This document shows, piece after piece, positions 8,732 through 16,734 of a stretch of 38,792 bases of DNA. A program made the translations under genes and the position numbers. This DNA is from Nitrospirota bacterium (GTDB lineage: Bacteria; Nitrospirota_A; Leptospirillia; Leptospirillales; Leptospirillaceae), in contig JAKCCY010000013.1 of assembly GCA_021838765.1 (NCBI GenBank), positions 1 through 38,792 on the forward strand, read 5' to 3'. The notes under the pieces were generated by a model. The model did no database searches. It had not been told where the DNA came from and saw only the letters and a program-made list of their open reading frames with translations. Numbering within the stretch: the stretch's first letter is position 1; each line of letters begins with the position of its first letter.

Positions 8732-9439
8732 ATGACAGACTCACCGTTATCCCGGCCTGCGAGTAGTGGACCAGGTGGAGACCGAACCAAAATCTCCCTG
8801 GCGATCGCCGGATCCATTATCCTTATTCTTTTGGTGGGAACAGGTCTTGCATCCCACATCATTTCCGACAAAAAGAAAAAAGAATCCGATGCCGCGACAA
8901 TCGAGGTATCGGCCGAGCAGTTATACACACAGGGCCAGCACGGAAGCACTGCCGATCTTGAAAAATCAAAAACTATGTTCAAAGAAGTCTATCAGAAGTA
9001 TTCCGACACCAAGAGTGCGGCTGTTGCACCACTTTTCATTGCAACGATCGACAATCAAGAAGGAAAACCCAAAAATGCAATCGACTGGCTTCACAAGGGA
9101 TTGGAAAAGAATGCGGGAAATACACGTATTCTTCCGTTCTATTACGAAAGCATGGGGGTAACCTTTACGACAACAAAAGAATATGACCAGGCTCTTGCGA
9201 TGTTTCAGAAGGTCATCAAATTTCCCGAGAAAATTCTTGCAGATGCTGCCTACTTCAATATTGGCATGATCTATGAAACACTGAACCAGCCGGCATTGGC
9301 CCTCATCAATTTCCAGAAGCTCTCAAAGGAGTTTCCGAATTCCCCTTGGGCAGCCGAAGCAACACCTTACCTCCAGCGAAATGGAATGCCTTCATCGCAA
9401 ATGGCTCCAGCTCCCCTTCCATCAACTCCCACAAAGTAA
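8732..9439 (+). CDS. Membrane-anchored tetratricopeptide repeat protein
   Basis: About 235 residues. The ATG at 8732 is preferred over an ATG at 8675 because AGGAAAC precedes it, whereas the earlier one lacks a ribosome binding site and overlaps the ferredoxin gene. A single hydrophobic helix (about residues 22-42) follows a short Ser/Pro-rich cytoplasmic tail. The extracytoplasmic part carries TPR units, for example KSKTMFKEVYQKYSD, YDQALAMFQKVIKFP and ALALINFQKLSKEFP, in the style of YfgM or YbgF-like periplasmic scaffolds. The C-terminus is Pro/Ser-rich. Partner and exact role are unknown. It is the last gene of the nuoF-like cluster and is followed by a hairpin. Confidence 0.75.
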   Translation: MTDSPLSRPASSGPGGDRTKISLAIAGSIILILLVGTGLASHIISDKKKKESDAATIEVSAEQLYTQGQHGSTADLEKSKTMFKEVYQKYSDTKSAAVAPLFIATIDNQEGKPKNAIDWLHKGLEKNAGNTRILPFYYESMGVTFTTTKEYDQALAMFQKVIKFPEKILADAAYFNIGMIYETLNQPALALINFQKLSKEFPNSPWAAEATPYLQRNGMPSSQMAPAPLPSTPTK

Positions 9440-9446
9440 CTCTTCT

Positions 9447-9480
9447 TTCCGGAAAAAGGCCTCAACGGCTTTTTCCGGAA
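9447..9480 (+). terminator. Hairpin after the TPR gene, possible terminator
   Basis: TTCCGGAAAAAG (9447-9458) pairs with CTTTTTCCGGAA (9469-9480) in a 12-bp perfect stem, beginning seven bases after the stop codon. The T-run is inside the right arm rather than after it, so it may terminate weakly or protect the 3' end. Confidence 0.5.
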
Positions 9481-9655
9481 TCATGGACCCCTTTTCTGAA
9501 CTCCTTCGCATCCAACCAAAGATTTCATGCATTTTCCAAGGGACCCCGGATCGATCCCCTTCAAGACATTGAATCAACAGGATATTCTTTCAGGAGGAAT
9601 GGCTATTCGTTCTTGACAGAGTGTCAATAAGGTGGTGGAAGGAAGCCATCTGGTC

Positions 9656-9691
9656 AAAAAAAGGGCATTCTCCCGAAGGAAAATGCCCTTT
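9656..9691 (-). terminator. Rho-independent terminator of the mltD gene
   Basis: Read on the minus strand, a 10-bp stem AAAGGGCATT/AATGCCCTTT (9682-9691 and 9660-9669) ends in seven consecutive T residues, about 23 bases past the stop codon. This is a textbook intrinsic terminator. Confidence 0.85.
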
Positions 9692-9714
9692 AACAGTACA
9701 CCCGTAAAGCGACT

Positions 9715-11133
9715 TTATCTGGCAGGAACCATGATCGTTTCCCCTTCGCGAAGAAGAGAAGAGTGAACCAGATGATTCTTATGGCGAATGACGCCAATGC
9801 TTGTGCCAAATCGTCTTGCAATGGCAAAAAGGGACTCACCCCTTCGGATGCGATGAGGCAACCAGTTGCTTGCGCCTTGCTCTGACCTTGAGGAAGCGAT
9901 GACATTCCCATAACCTCCGCCTGGAATGGCCAAACGCTGTCCCACACGCAAAACAGAGCGAGAGTGGAGATCATTTGCCGCCATGAGGGAGCTCACCGAG
10001 ACCCCATAATGATGGGCAATCGTCCAAAGAGACTCTCCGGAGCGGATCACATGGCCACCTCTCCTTGAATCTGCATACTCGACATGTCTCCTGGAAGACG
10101 GAAGACTTTCAATGCTCGCCAGAAACTGGTCTCCCTCGCCCTTGGGCACATTGATCGGAACATTATGCATGTAGGGTGGGGTTGACCAACGGGTCAGAGA
10201 CGGATTCATCTCTTTGAACTCCCTGTAGGAAACACCAGCGGCTCTTGCCAGTACCTTCACTTCAGTCGGCCTTTTCAGCTTCACGGTATCGAGATTGAGC
10301 GGATCATCGTACTCGATGTCGGTAAACCCGTAACGGGCAGGATCCTTGGCAATCCGCATTGCCGCGATGAATTTGGGAACATAATCCTTTGTTTCATTCG
10401 AAAGGGCTCTCGTATTCCGGATCTCCCAATAATTTTCCGTTCCGGCATCCGCAACGGCGTTAGCAACCTTCCCCTCACCCGCATTATAGGCGGCCATTGC
10501 AAGACTCCAAGAATGAAACTCATTATAGAGATCTTTCAAGTAACGGGCCGCCGCGCGCGTGGACATCATCGGGTCACGTCTCTGGTCAATCCAGCCGTTG
10601 ACAGCCAAACCATACTTCTTGCCTGTTCCTGACATGAACTGCCATAAACCGGCAGCCCTTGAATAGGAATAGGCCCTCGGACTGAATCCGCTTTCAATCA
10701 GGGAGAGATAAACCAGATCCTCAGGCAGACCCTCCTCGCGGAAGATTGCCTTCATGTATGGAAGATATCGACCGGAGCGCTCCAGCCACACACGAAACTG
10801 CCGGTGAACGGAATTTTGGAAGTACTGTGTATACCAGTCGATGCTCGGATCATCCGGAATCCGTAAAAAGGATTCCTGAACAACCGGACCCGGAGTCGCA
10901 GGCTTCAAGAGCGCACCGGTACCCCCTTGGGCAGGAGAAACAGGAACACCCTTCAGTGAATCGGCATGATCGATGGTTGTTGGCGACGGGCTGGGAATGG
11001 ACGGAGGCAGAATATTCTGTGTCAGGGCCTCGGCTTTTGGGGAAGGACTCCCGATGGAAGAACATCCACCGGCAACCAGAGTGATTGCGATAGAGAAAAG
11101 AACCCCCAAACGAGCCTGCGATGATTTACTCAA
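9715..11133 (-). CDS. mltD: Membrane-bound lytic murein transglycosylase D (lipoprotein, two LysM domains)
   Basis: Cleaves peptidoglycan glycan strands, forming 1,6-anhydromuramyl ends. The start is the TTG at 11133: AAGGAGG lies five bases upstream, and a promoter at 11197-11225 would exclude the longer reading from 11229. The 472-residue product opens with a lipoprotein signal ending in LVAGGC (lipidated C24). A Pro/Ser-rich linker follows, then an SLT domain with catalytic Glu in LSLIESGFSPRAYS (E147) and the conserved AAGLWQFM segment. Two C-terminal LysM domains (about 361-404 and 427-472) bind glycan. Domain order and size match MltD. It is a single-gene unit with its own promoter and terminator. 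Confidence 0.94.
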   Translation of the reverse strand: MSKSSQARLGVLFSIAITLVAGGCSSIGSPSPKAEALTQNILPPSIPSPSPTTIDHADSLKGVPVSPAQGGTGALLKPATPGPVVQESFLRIPDDPSIDWYTQYFQNSVHRQFRVWLERSGRYLPYMKAIFREEGLPEDLVYLSLIESGFSPRAYSYSRAAGLWQFMSGTGKKYGLAVNGWIDQRRDPMMSTRAAARYLKDLYNEFHSWSLAMAAYNAGEGKVANAVADAGTENYWEIRNTRALSNETKDYVPKFIAAMRIAKDPARYGFTDIEYDDPLNLDTVKLKRPTEVKVLARAAGVSYREFKEMNPSLTRWSTPPYMHNVPINVPKGEGDQFLASIESLPSSRRHVEYADSRRGGHVIRSGESLWTIAHHYGVSVSSLMAANDLHSRSVLRVGQRLAIPGGGYGNVIASSRSEQGASNWLPHRIRRGESLFAIARRFGTSIGVIRHKNHLVHSSLLREGETIMVPAR

Positions 11134-11196
11134 TACAACCTCCTTGATAAAGCGGCTTCCCCTCAAATGCAGGAAGAAAAACCCGAATATAGGCGG

Positions 11197-11225
11197 ATAA
11201 TACCCTAAGAGAAAGTAAAAATCAA
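11197..11225 (-). promoter_or_regulatory. Sigma-70-type promoter of mltD
   Basis: On the minus strand TTGATT (11225-11220), a 17-base spacer, then TATTAT (11202-11197). The predicted transcript would begin about 57 bases before the TTG start. The spacing and both hexamers fit well. Confidence 0.65.
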
Positions 11226-11390
11226 TCAATGCAGAAAAGGCCGGATGGGTTTTCGAGAAGAGAAAGCCCTAATAGAAAAGCCAAATGGGCAATCCAATCA
11301 TCAAAAGCGAAGAATAAATCCATCCAATCGATAAAATAAAAACAAATTAACAATAGTTATATGTTGTAAATCAATTCAATGATCGAGAAA

Positions 11391-11420
11391 TTGACATGGA
11401 TCACAACTCCTCATCATAAT
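11391..11420 (+). promoter_or_regulatory. Sigma-70-type promoter of the chemotaxis receptor gene, overlapped by an FNR-like site
   Basis: A consensus TTGACA (11391-11396), an 18-base spacer and CATAAT (11415-11420) in an AT-rich region. The TTGAC-N4-ATCAC sequence at 11391-11404 matches eight of ten positions of the FNR-type half-sites TTGAT-N4-ATCAA. A Crp/Fnr protein could therefore bind on the -35 element. The rest of the gap 11226-11469 is AT-rich with no gene visible. Confidence 0.6.
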
Positions 11421-11469
11421 TAAAATGTAAGAGTGATAAATGTTTTTTTATACCAACTGGAGGATTGTT

Positions 11470-12660
11470 ATGTCATTTTTCAATAAAAACAATCAAAATA
11501 ACAATCTTTCCGTTACATTAAATAGTAATCAAACTCAAAAAAGCATTTTCATGTATCCTGAAGTCGTCAAGTCCATTCTTGACTCCATCCCTAAAGTCGG
11601 CATCGCCATTGCCAGAAAGGAGATGGGGAACAGCAAAGTCGGCAACGAGATTTTCTATCTGAATGAGACGATGAAGGGCATCATCTCCTCGATGGAAAAA
11701 GACATGATCAAGGACTATGGAGTCGCTGCAAAAGATGTCCTTGGAGGTTCCATCCACCGCTTCCACAAGGATCCCGACAGGATCCGGGGCATTTTATCCA
11801 ATCTCCGCGAAGGAGAGATCCGAAAAAACCAGATCATGGATATCGGTGGCTCAAAGCTTCTCTCCACATCACAGGTACTTGTGGATCCAGTCTCGAGGGA
11901 ATCACTGGGGTACATGACGATCTTTATCGACATTACCGAGGGAGATGCCCTGGAGCACAGTATCTCAAGCCAAATGGAAAATGCCTTGTCCGTTTTGAAA
12001 TCAGTGGGAGACCTCGATACCGCCACAAAAGAAATCTCCAGAAATACCTCGGGAATTGCTGATGTTTCAAAACAGACACAAAAAGAAGCCGAGGACGGGC
12101 AGCATGTCGCATCCCTTTTGAAAACGCAGGTGGGGCAAGCGGGCGATGCCATGAACACACTTGGAGATGTCGTCAATGCCCTGGCATCGAGAAGCCTTGA
12201 AATTGGAAAGATCATCGAGGTTATCAACGATATCGCCAGTCAGACCAATCTTTTGGCTTTGAATGCGGCGATTGAAGCTGCACGCGCTGGTGAGCAGGGA
12301 CGCGGATTTGCCGTCGTTGCAGATGAGGTCCGGAAGCTTGCGGAGAGAACGATTCGCGCGACAAAAGAGATCGGGGATACCATCAGGGAGACGCAGGAAG
12401 ATACCAGCAAGACAGTCTCGATGATCAAATCCGCTCTGGAAAAAGTCTCCGGAAGTCAGAAAATGTCTGAAGATGTCGACCGTGTCTTCTCCTCAATCGT
12501 AGCGAGAAGCCAGGATTTATCGAAATCCCTTTCAGAAACAGTCTCTGCCACAAAAAAACAGTCGAATGAGGTTGAAGAGATCCGGAAAAATCTGGAACAT
12601 GCCCAGCAGGAAGCAGAAAAAACGAAAGAATTGCTCAAAAAAAATAAAGTCAATCTTTAA
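11470..12660 (+). CDS. Soluble methyl-accepting chemotaxis-type receptor
   Basis: About 396 residues. The ATG at 11470 has GGAGG six bases upstream; an earlier ATG at 11440 lacks one. There is no signal peptide or transmembrane helix, so the receptor is cytoplasmic. The N-terminal 160 residues look like a PAS-type sensor (about 28-155, ending [11 protein letters not shown]). The C-terminal half is a helical coiled coil whose hairpin tip (residues 252-292) carries the conserved [20 protein letters not shown] and [18 protein letters not shown] motifs that contact CheA and CheW. The signalling domain is short, with limited room for methylation helices. No che genes lie nearby, so it is an orphan receptor that probably senses an internal redox or metabolic cue. 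Confidence 0.93.
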   Translation: MSFFNKNNQNNNLSVTLNSNQTQKSIFMYPEVVKSILDSIPKVGIAIARKEMGNSKVGNEIFYLNETMKGIISSMEKDMIKDYGVAAKDVLGGSIHRFHKDPDRIRGILSNLREGEIRKNQIMDIGGSKLLSTSQVLVDPVSRESLGYMTIFIDITEGDALEHSISSQMENALSVLKSVGDLDTATKEISRNTSGIADVSKQTQKEAEDGQHVASLLKTQVGQAGDAMNTLGDVVNALASRSLEIGKIIEVINDIASQTNLLALNAAIEAARAGEQGRGFAVVADEVRKLAERTIRATKEIGDTIRETQEDTSKTVSMIKSALEKVSGSQKMSEDVDRVFSSIVARSQDLSKSLSETVSATKKQSNEVEEIRKNLEHAQQEAEKTKELLKKNKVNL

Positions 12661-12666
12661 TTCGGG

Positions 12667-12692
12667 CCGGAGGCTTCCATGGAAGTCTCCGG
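12667..12692 (+). terminator. Hairpin following the chemotaxis receptor gene
   Basis: CCGGAGGCTTCC (12667-12678) pairs with GGAAGTCTCCGG (12681-12692), one G-T wobble, starting six bases after the stop codon. No T-run follows, so intrinsic termination is uncertain. Confidence 0.45.
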
Positions 12693-12826
12693 GAACCGTT
12701 CGCCCACATAACCTGATCGATTGCCGATCATCTCCATATTGCCGAATCTGCCTCATTTGACCGCCGACACTGCCTAAAAGAAAACTTTCGTGTATTCTTG
12801 TATGGTAAGGGTGTCATTCCATCGTC

Positions 12827-12842
12827 TGATCAAAACGGATCA
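12827..12842 (+). promoter_or_regulatory. CRP-sized palindrome upstream of the Crp/Fnr gene
   Basis: TGATC-N6-GATCA is a perfect inverted repeat with the arm length and spacing of CRP/FNR-family sites. It lies 32 bases before the regulator's start codon, fitting autoregulation. The right half continues as GGATCACAAC, which is also present at the chemotaxis receptor promoter (11399-11408). Confidence 0.5.
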
Positions 12843-12874
12843 CAACCAAACACTAAACAGGAAGCTCATACCCT

Positions 12875-13600
12875 ATGACCAACCCCAAAAAGATCAATGA
12901 AACCATTCCCCTATTGGAAACGCTTCAGGAAATCGAGCTTTTCAAGGAATTGCCCCCGGAAGATCTGGAGGATATGTCGTCCATCTGTCGCTTGCGCACC
13001 TACCGATCCGGACAGATCATCATACAGGAAGCGGATTCCGGCTCGGAGCTGTTCTTCCTTGTTTCAGGATCCGTCAAAATTTACACCGAGGATTTTGAAG
13101 GCAGGGAGATGATTCTGACCATTGGATATCCGAATGATTTTTTTGGTGAAATGGCCATTTTCACAAACGATATCAGAAGCGCTTCCGTTTCCGCACTGGA
13201 AGCGACCATACTGATCTCGATGGAGCGGGAAGATCTTCTATCCCTTTTGAAAAAAAGTCCGGTCATTGCCCTGAAGATCCTGTCCGTGATGGGAAACCGT
13301 ATCAGGGAAATGGATAATCGGCTGATGCATATGGCCTTCGGGGATGCCTATTCAAAAATCGCAAGAACCCTTTTGAACCTGATGGAAAAAGAGGGACAAA
13401 AGACCAAGGAAGGGATCCCTTATATTCATGACAGGCTAACAAGACAGGAGTTGGCCTCCCTTTCTGGTCTGACGAGAGAGACCGTCTCCCGATCACTTGG
13501 GACATTTGTCCAGACAGACACCATTCGCATCAAGGACAACAAAATCTATCTGGTGAACGAAGCCCGACTCAGGAAAGAGAGTCAAACACACCCAATCTGA
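12875..13600 (+). CDS. Crp/Fnr-family transcriptional regulator
   Basis: A 241-residue regulator. An N-terminal cyclic-nucleotide-binding beta-roll (about 20-125) includes GSELFFLVSGSVKIY and the phosphate-cassette-like GEMAIFTNDIRSASV (residues 91-105). The dimerisation helix is about 128-160. The C-terminal winged helix-turn-helix is about 185-215, with recognition helix LTRETVSRSL. RETVSR combines the CRP-type Arg-Glu-Arg contacts with the FNR-type Ser. There is no N-terminal cysteine cluster for an FNR iron-sulfur centre. The beta-roll is compatible with cyclic nucleotide binding, and a receptor cyclase is encoded 10 kb away. A 44-residue membrane protein gene follows after 27 bp, probably co-transcribed. 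Confidence 0.93.
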   Translation: MTNPKKINETIPLLETLQEIELFKELPPEDLEDMSSICRLRTYRSGQIIIQEADSGSELFFLVSGSVKIYTEDFEGREMILTIGYPNDFFGEMAIFTNDIRSASVSALEATILISMEREDLLSLLKKSPVIALKILSVMGNRIREMDNRLMHMAFGDAYSKIARTLLNLMEKEGQKTKEGIPYIHDRLTRQELASLSGLTRETVSRSLGTFVQTDTIRIKDNKIYLVNEARLRKESQTHPI

Positions 13601-13627
13601 AAATGTCACAATCATGGAGATGAAAGA

Positions 13628-13762
13628 ATGCAGCCCTACACAAACCCGACACTTTCCCAATGGGGCCCCACCGACTATATCATCGTAACCGGGGTCATCA
13701 TTGGAATCAGCATGGGCATCTATTACATTTTCAAGGCCATCCGGGCCATCAACAAACCCTGA
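13628..13762 (+). CDS. Small single-span membrane protein, 44 residues
   Basis: A short reading frame from ATG 13628 with GGAGAT seven bases upstream, ending TGA at 13762. The polar N-terminus (MQPYTNPTLSQWGPTDY) is followed by one hydrophobic helix (about residues 18-35, IIVTGVIIGISMGIYYIF) and a basic tail KAIRAINKP, predicting an inner-membrane protein with its C-terminus inside. It begins 27 bp after the Crp/Fnr gene. The last 40 bases overlap the 3' end of the convergent glycogen synthase gene. No family was recognised; the size resembles accessory peptides of respiratory complexes, but there is no evidence for that. Confidence 0.62.
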   Translation: MQPYTNPTLSQWGPTDYIIVTGVIIGISMGIYYIFKAIRAINKP

Positions 13763-15306
13763 CGGATCTCCGGAGCGGATGGAAGCACTCCGGCATATAT
13801 CCTGAGGTACTCACCAGTCCGCTCTTCCCATCCATTTTGCTTGTCCATTGAGTGACTTCTGTATGAGAAGAAGGTCTTTTTATCCTGATAAAGGTCTAAA
13901 GCGCGATCCAGAACATCGATCACCCCTTCTTCCGAAAGAGATGACATCCAGAGACCATCCACACCGTCTGAAACGGTATCCCGAAGACCTCCCGTCGGAA
14001 AGACCAGAGGAATGGTTCCATATCTCATGGCGTACATCTGTGCCAGTCCGCAGGGTTCATAACGGGACGGCATCATGAAAAAATCCGACCCCGCATAAAT
14101 CTGGTGAGAGAGCCCTTCATCAAATCCGATGACAACATGGACTTTTCCCCTGTACTTTGCCTCGAGTTCCAGCGCTTTTTTTTCAAGAACGGGATCTCCC
14201 GTTCCCAAAAGAAAAAAGGAAAAGGGCTTTGCCTGCCCCGACAACCACTGATCAAGTGCCAGAAGCAACAGGTCGATCCCCTTCTGTGATGTCATCCTTG
14301 TCACACAACCGATGACCGGAGCATCCGCAGAAGAAAAGTTTCCTTTTCTGATCAGAGAATGGCGGTTGATCTCCTTGCCGGAAAGATCTGTCCTGGAAAA
14401 AGGGTGCTCGATCATCGGATCCGTCAACGGGTTCCAGACATCATCATCAATTCCGTTCAGAACACCCAGAAAGCGCTCCCCACGATATTTCAGTGCTCCC
14501 GAGAGTCCCGCGCCCAAAGGTTCGGAAAGCACTTCATTTCGATAGGTCGGACTCACAGTCGTCACATAATCGGAGAAAACGATCCCTCCCTTGATCATCG
14601 AGAGATCGCCATAATATTCAAGACCGTCAAAACCTCCCCAGGAAGCAGGAAAACCCGTCAGGAAAAAGAGATCAAACGGAAAAAGTCCCTTGAAAGCAAG
14701 ATTATGAATGGTAAAGACCGTCCGGATGGAAGAAAGACTTGAATCCTCAATGGACTTGAGTCGTAGGAGCGGAAAAAACATCCCGGTTTGCCAGTCATTT
14801 CCATGGACAACATCCGGAAGGAATCCAGTCTCCCCCATCCAGACAAAGACCGCCAAAGACCAGGAGAAATAACGGATGAAATTGTCCGGATAATCCTGAC
14901 CGGCCTCTCCATAGAGCCCTTTGCGATCAAAAAGGTCATCCACCAGAAGGAAATCAAGGATTGGCCCTGATGGACAGCTTCCAGCACTCTCTTTTTGATC
15001 CGCTGCCCGAAAGACCCTGAGCGTTTTTTCTCCCCATGGAGTTTCGAACGTCAGGGGACCACCGACGGGCGTCAGCCTCGGATCGGTCTCTGCGCCCAAA
15101 AATCCCGGACAGAAAATTCTGACATCCCCCCCATCGGCCATCGAACGAAGGAGCGCTGGAGGCAGTGCCTGGGAATAATCTCCAAGACCACCGGTCTTCA
15201 TGAAGGGAGAGATTTCAGATGTCAGGAACAACAGGGATCCAGGGGTATCGACAAAAGGAATTTTCTGAACGTTTTCCAAAGATTCCCTAGGCAGCTTTTT
15301 CTCCAT
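13723..15306 (-). CDS. glgA: Glycogen (starch) synthase, ADP-glucose type, GT5 family
   Basis: Transfers glucose from ADP-glucose to growing alpha-1,4-glucan chains. About 527 residues, slightly longer than usual. The N-terminal SEISPFMKTGGLGDY segment contains the KTGGLGD substrate loop (usual Val is Tyr here). HGNDWQTG and the C-terminal MPSRYEPCGLAQMYAMRYG and TGGLRDTV motifs are GT-B active-site elements of this family. ATG 15306 is preferred, with GGAG close upstream; a TTG at 15315 is possible. The gene is transcribed divergently from the acyl-ACP desaturase, and its 3' end overlaps the small membrane-protein gene. No other glycogen gene is nearby. Confidence 0.93.
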   Translation of the reverse strand: MEKKLPRESLENVQKIPFVDTPGSLLFLTSEISPFMKTGGLGDYSQALPPALLRSMADGGDVRIFCPGFLGAETDPRLTPVGGPLTFETPWGEKTLRVFRAADQKESAGSCPSGPILDFLLVDDLFDRKGLYGEAGQDYPDNFIRYFSWSLAVFVWMGETGFLPDVVHGNDWQTGMFFPLLRLKSIEDSSLSSIRTVFTIHNLAFKGLFPFDLFFLTGFPASWGGFDGLEYYGDLSMIKGGIVFSDYVTTVSPTYRNEVLSEPLGAGLSGALKYRGERFLGVLNGIDDDVWNPLTDPMIEHPFSRTDLSGKEINRHSLIRKGNFSSADAPVIGCVTRMTSQKGIDLLLLALDQWLSGQAKPFSFFLLGTGDPVLEKKALELEAKYRGKVHVVIGFDEGLSHQIYAGSDFFMMPSRYEPCGLAQMYAMRYGTIPLVFPTGGLRDTVSDGVDGLWMSSLSEEGVIDVLDRALDLYQDKKTFFSYRSHSMDKQNGWEERTGEYLRIYAGVLPSAPEIRQGLLMARMALKM

Positions 15307-15511
15307 TATCTCCAACTTGGTTCAATATGAACAAAACTCCGAAAGAGCCACCACGGAGCGACATCATCCTGCACCCCTACTTTTAGAGGGAGTGGATATT
15401 TTCGACAGACAGGATTATAGTGGAGCCAAATGGGTGTTGTTCGCAAGTGGTCGAGTTCAAAAATGGAACATCGGGCCGGAAAGTCGGTCTTGCTTACGTT
15501 CAGAAAGGGAT

Positions 15512-16372
15512 GTTGTGCATCTACCTATTTCAGAACTGAGAAATGTTGTCAGAGGCTTCAACCAGATTGCCGATGATTCAAACTGGAACAGATTCAGGGA
15601 TCTTCCGTGGGAACTGCACCGGCCAGAGCTATTGTCCGAGGGGCAGAAGGGAGCCGTCTCCTTTGTGACCATCGTCGAAGATCATCTTCCGGGTTATTTT
15701 CAGGAATATCAGAAGCTGTTCCCTATAGAGACGGCTCCGAATCAGGAAGAGGCCATCCATAACAGGGAGCTCTTCCATTTCACCGTACGATGGGGTCTCG
15801 AAGAGGATCGCCACGCCCAAGCGCTGGCGCTGTATCAGATCAATTCAGGCATCGAGCCTTCCGAAGAAGCGCTCGAAATCCAGATGATCCAGGAAAATCT
15901 GAAAGACTTCTCCATCGGGTTTTCTGAACCGGTGCAGGTCTTTACCTATACGCTCCTTCAGGAAAAAGCCACACAGATGTACTACCAGTCACTGGCCAAG
16001 GGTGTGACAGAGCCAGTGCTATTGAAACTTTTGAGCTTTCTTTCGAAGGACGAGGCGAGGCACTATGCATTCTTTGCACAGATGGTCGAAACCTTTATCC
16101 GGACCTTTGGCGAGGATGTGCTTCCACAGATCGAGGAAGTCGTCTTCAACTACAAGATGCCCCTCCACAACACCATGAAAGACTACAGAAGACGGGCGAT
16201 CAAAATGGCCAGGGAAGCTCCGGGATATGACCGGAACGCGCCCCAGTCCATTCTTGTCTCTCTCCTTGAGAAACTCGCCCAGAAAGAAAATATCCCGGCC
16301 GCTCCGGCTGTCCTGAAGATGGCCCAGAAAATTCGCGAACGGCTGAACCTGAAGATCACTTACGCCAGCTGA
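15512..16372 (+). CDS. Soluble acyl-ACP desaturase-family di-iron protein
   Basis: A ferritin-like di-iron protein of the acyl-ACP desaturase family, which introduces a double bond into acyl-ACP using O2 and reduced ferredoxin. Iron-ligand helices are visible in order: VTIVEDHLPGYF, WGLEEDRHAQAL (EExxH), LLQEKATQMYY and LSKDEARHYAFF (DExxH). The frame is open from a TTG at 15317, but that would overlap the divergent glgA 5' region and has no ribosome binding site. The conserved domain begins near 15520, and GTG 15512 has AAGGGAT upstream, so it was chosen. The N-terminal limit remains uncertain. Two hairpins follow the stop. The soluble type is best known from plastids but is also found in some bacteria. 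Confidence 0.85.
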   Translation, partial: VVHLPISELRNVVRGFNQIADDSNWNRFRDLPWELHRPELLSEGQKGAVSFVTIVEDHLPGYFQEYQKLFPIETAPNQEEAIHNRELFHFTVRWGLEEDRHAQALALYQINSGIEPSEEALEIQMIQENLKDFSIGFSEPVQVFTYTLLQEKATQMYYQSLAKGVTEPVLLKLLSFLSKDEARHYAFFAQMVETFIRTFGEDVLPQIEEVVFNYKMPLHNTMKDYRRRAIKMAREAPGYDRNAPQSILVSLLEKLAQKENIPAAPAVLKMAQKIRERLNLKITYAS

Positions 16373-16378
16373 AGAAAA

Positions 16379-16402
16379 CCCCATCCATAATACGGGTGGG
16401 GG
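16379..16402 (+). repeat. Short hairpin after the desaturase gene
   Basis: CCCCATCC (16379-16386) pairs with GGGTGGGG (one G-T wobble) around a seven-base loop, starting six bases after the stop codon. It lacks a T-run. It may assist the stronger hairpin at 16432. Confidence 0.4.
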
Positions 16403-16431
16403 TAGACCGGAAAAAACAGCTCAGCCTGATG

Positions 16432-16469
16432 ATGAGGGAAGGAACGATCATAACGCTCCCTTCCCTCAT
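16432..16469 (+). terminator. Probable terminator of the desaturase gene
   Basis: ATGAGGGAAGG (16432-16442) and CCTTCCCTCAT (16459-16469) form a perfect 11-bp stem followed by TTTGAGTTT, about 60 bases past the desaturase stop codon. Confidence 0.6.
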
Positions 16470-16542
16470 TTGAGTTTCTGAACCCCCGGAGAGTTCGATT
16501 ACAACACCAACCATCAATACCAATCTTCCAAACGTCCCGGCT

Positions 16543-16734
16543 GTGGTTCCTGTCAAACCCGTTACGCCGTGGTTTGCCCACTTTGACCTCAGACTTCTTC
16601 TGCTGTTCCTGAGCCTTGCATTTCTGGCATCATTTTATGGCAGCGCTCTGGGGAAGTATGGACGGGCCGGTCTTCTGCTTCTTCTGATCGGTGTTTACTA
16701 CTTTGTTCTCTACTGGGCTACTCACCAACCTTGA
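16543..16734 (+). CDS. Small two-span membrane protein
   Basis: The 63-residue reading from GTG 16543 has a polar start (VKPVTPWFAHFD) and two hydrophobic helices (about 17-33 and 43-58) rich in Leu and Phe, separated by GSALGKYGRAG. It is probably an inner-membrane protein; no family was recognised. The GTG lacks a ribosome binding site. In the same frame an ATT at 16498 has GGAG six bases upstream and would add 15 residues, so a rare ATT start is possible. The last 17 bases overlap the 3' end of the convergent siroheme reductase gene. It may be co-expressed with the desaturase if the intervening hairpin leaks. Confidence 0.5.
   Translation: MVPVKPVTPWFAHFDLRLLLLFLSLAFLASFYGSALGKYGRAGLLLLLIGVYYFVLYWATHQP

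Noticed and set aside
11134..11229. Longer N-terminus of MltD
   Set aside because: Would place the start upstream of a well-matched promoter and bury the lipoprotein signal; TTG 11133 has an ideal ribosome binding site.
15317..15511. N-terminal extension of the desaturase from TTG 15317
   Set aside because: No ribosome binding site, collides with the divergent glgA start, composition unlike coding sequence, and outside the conserved domain.
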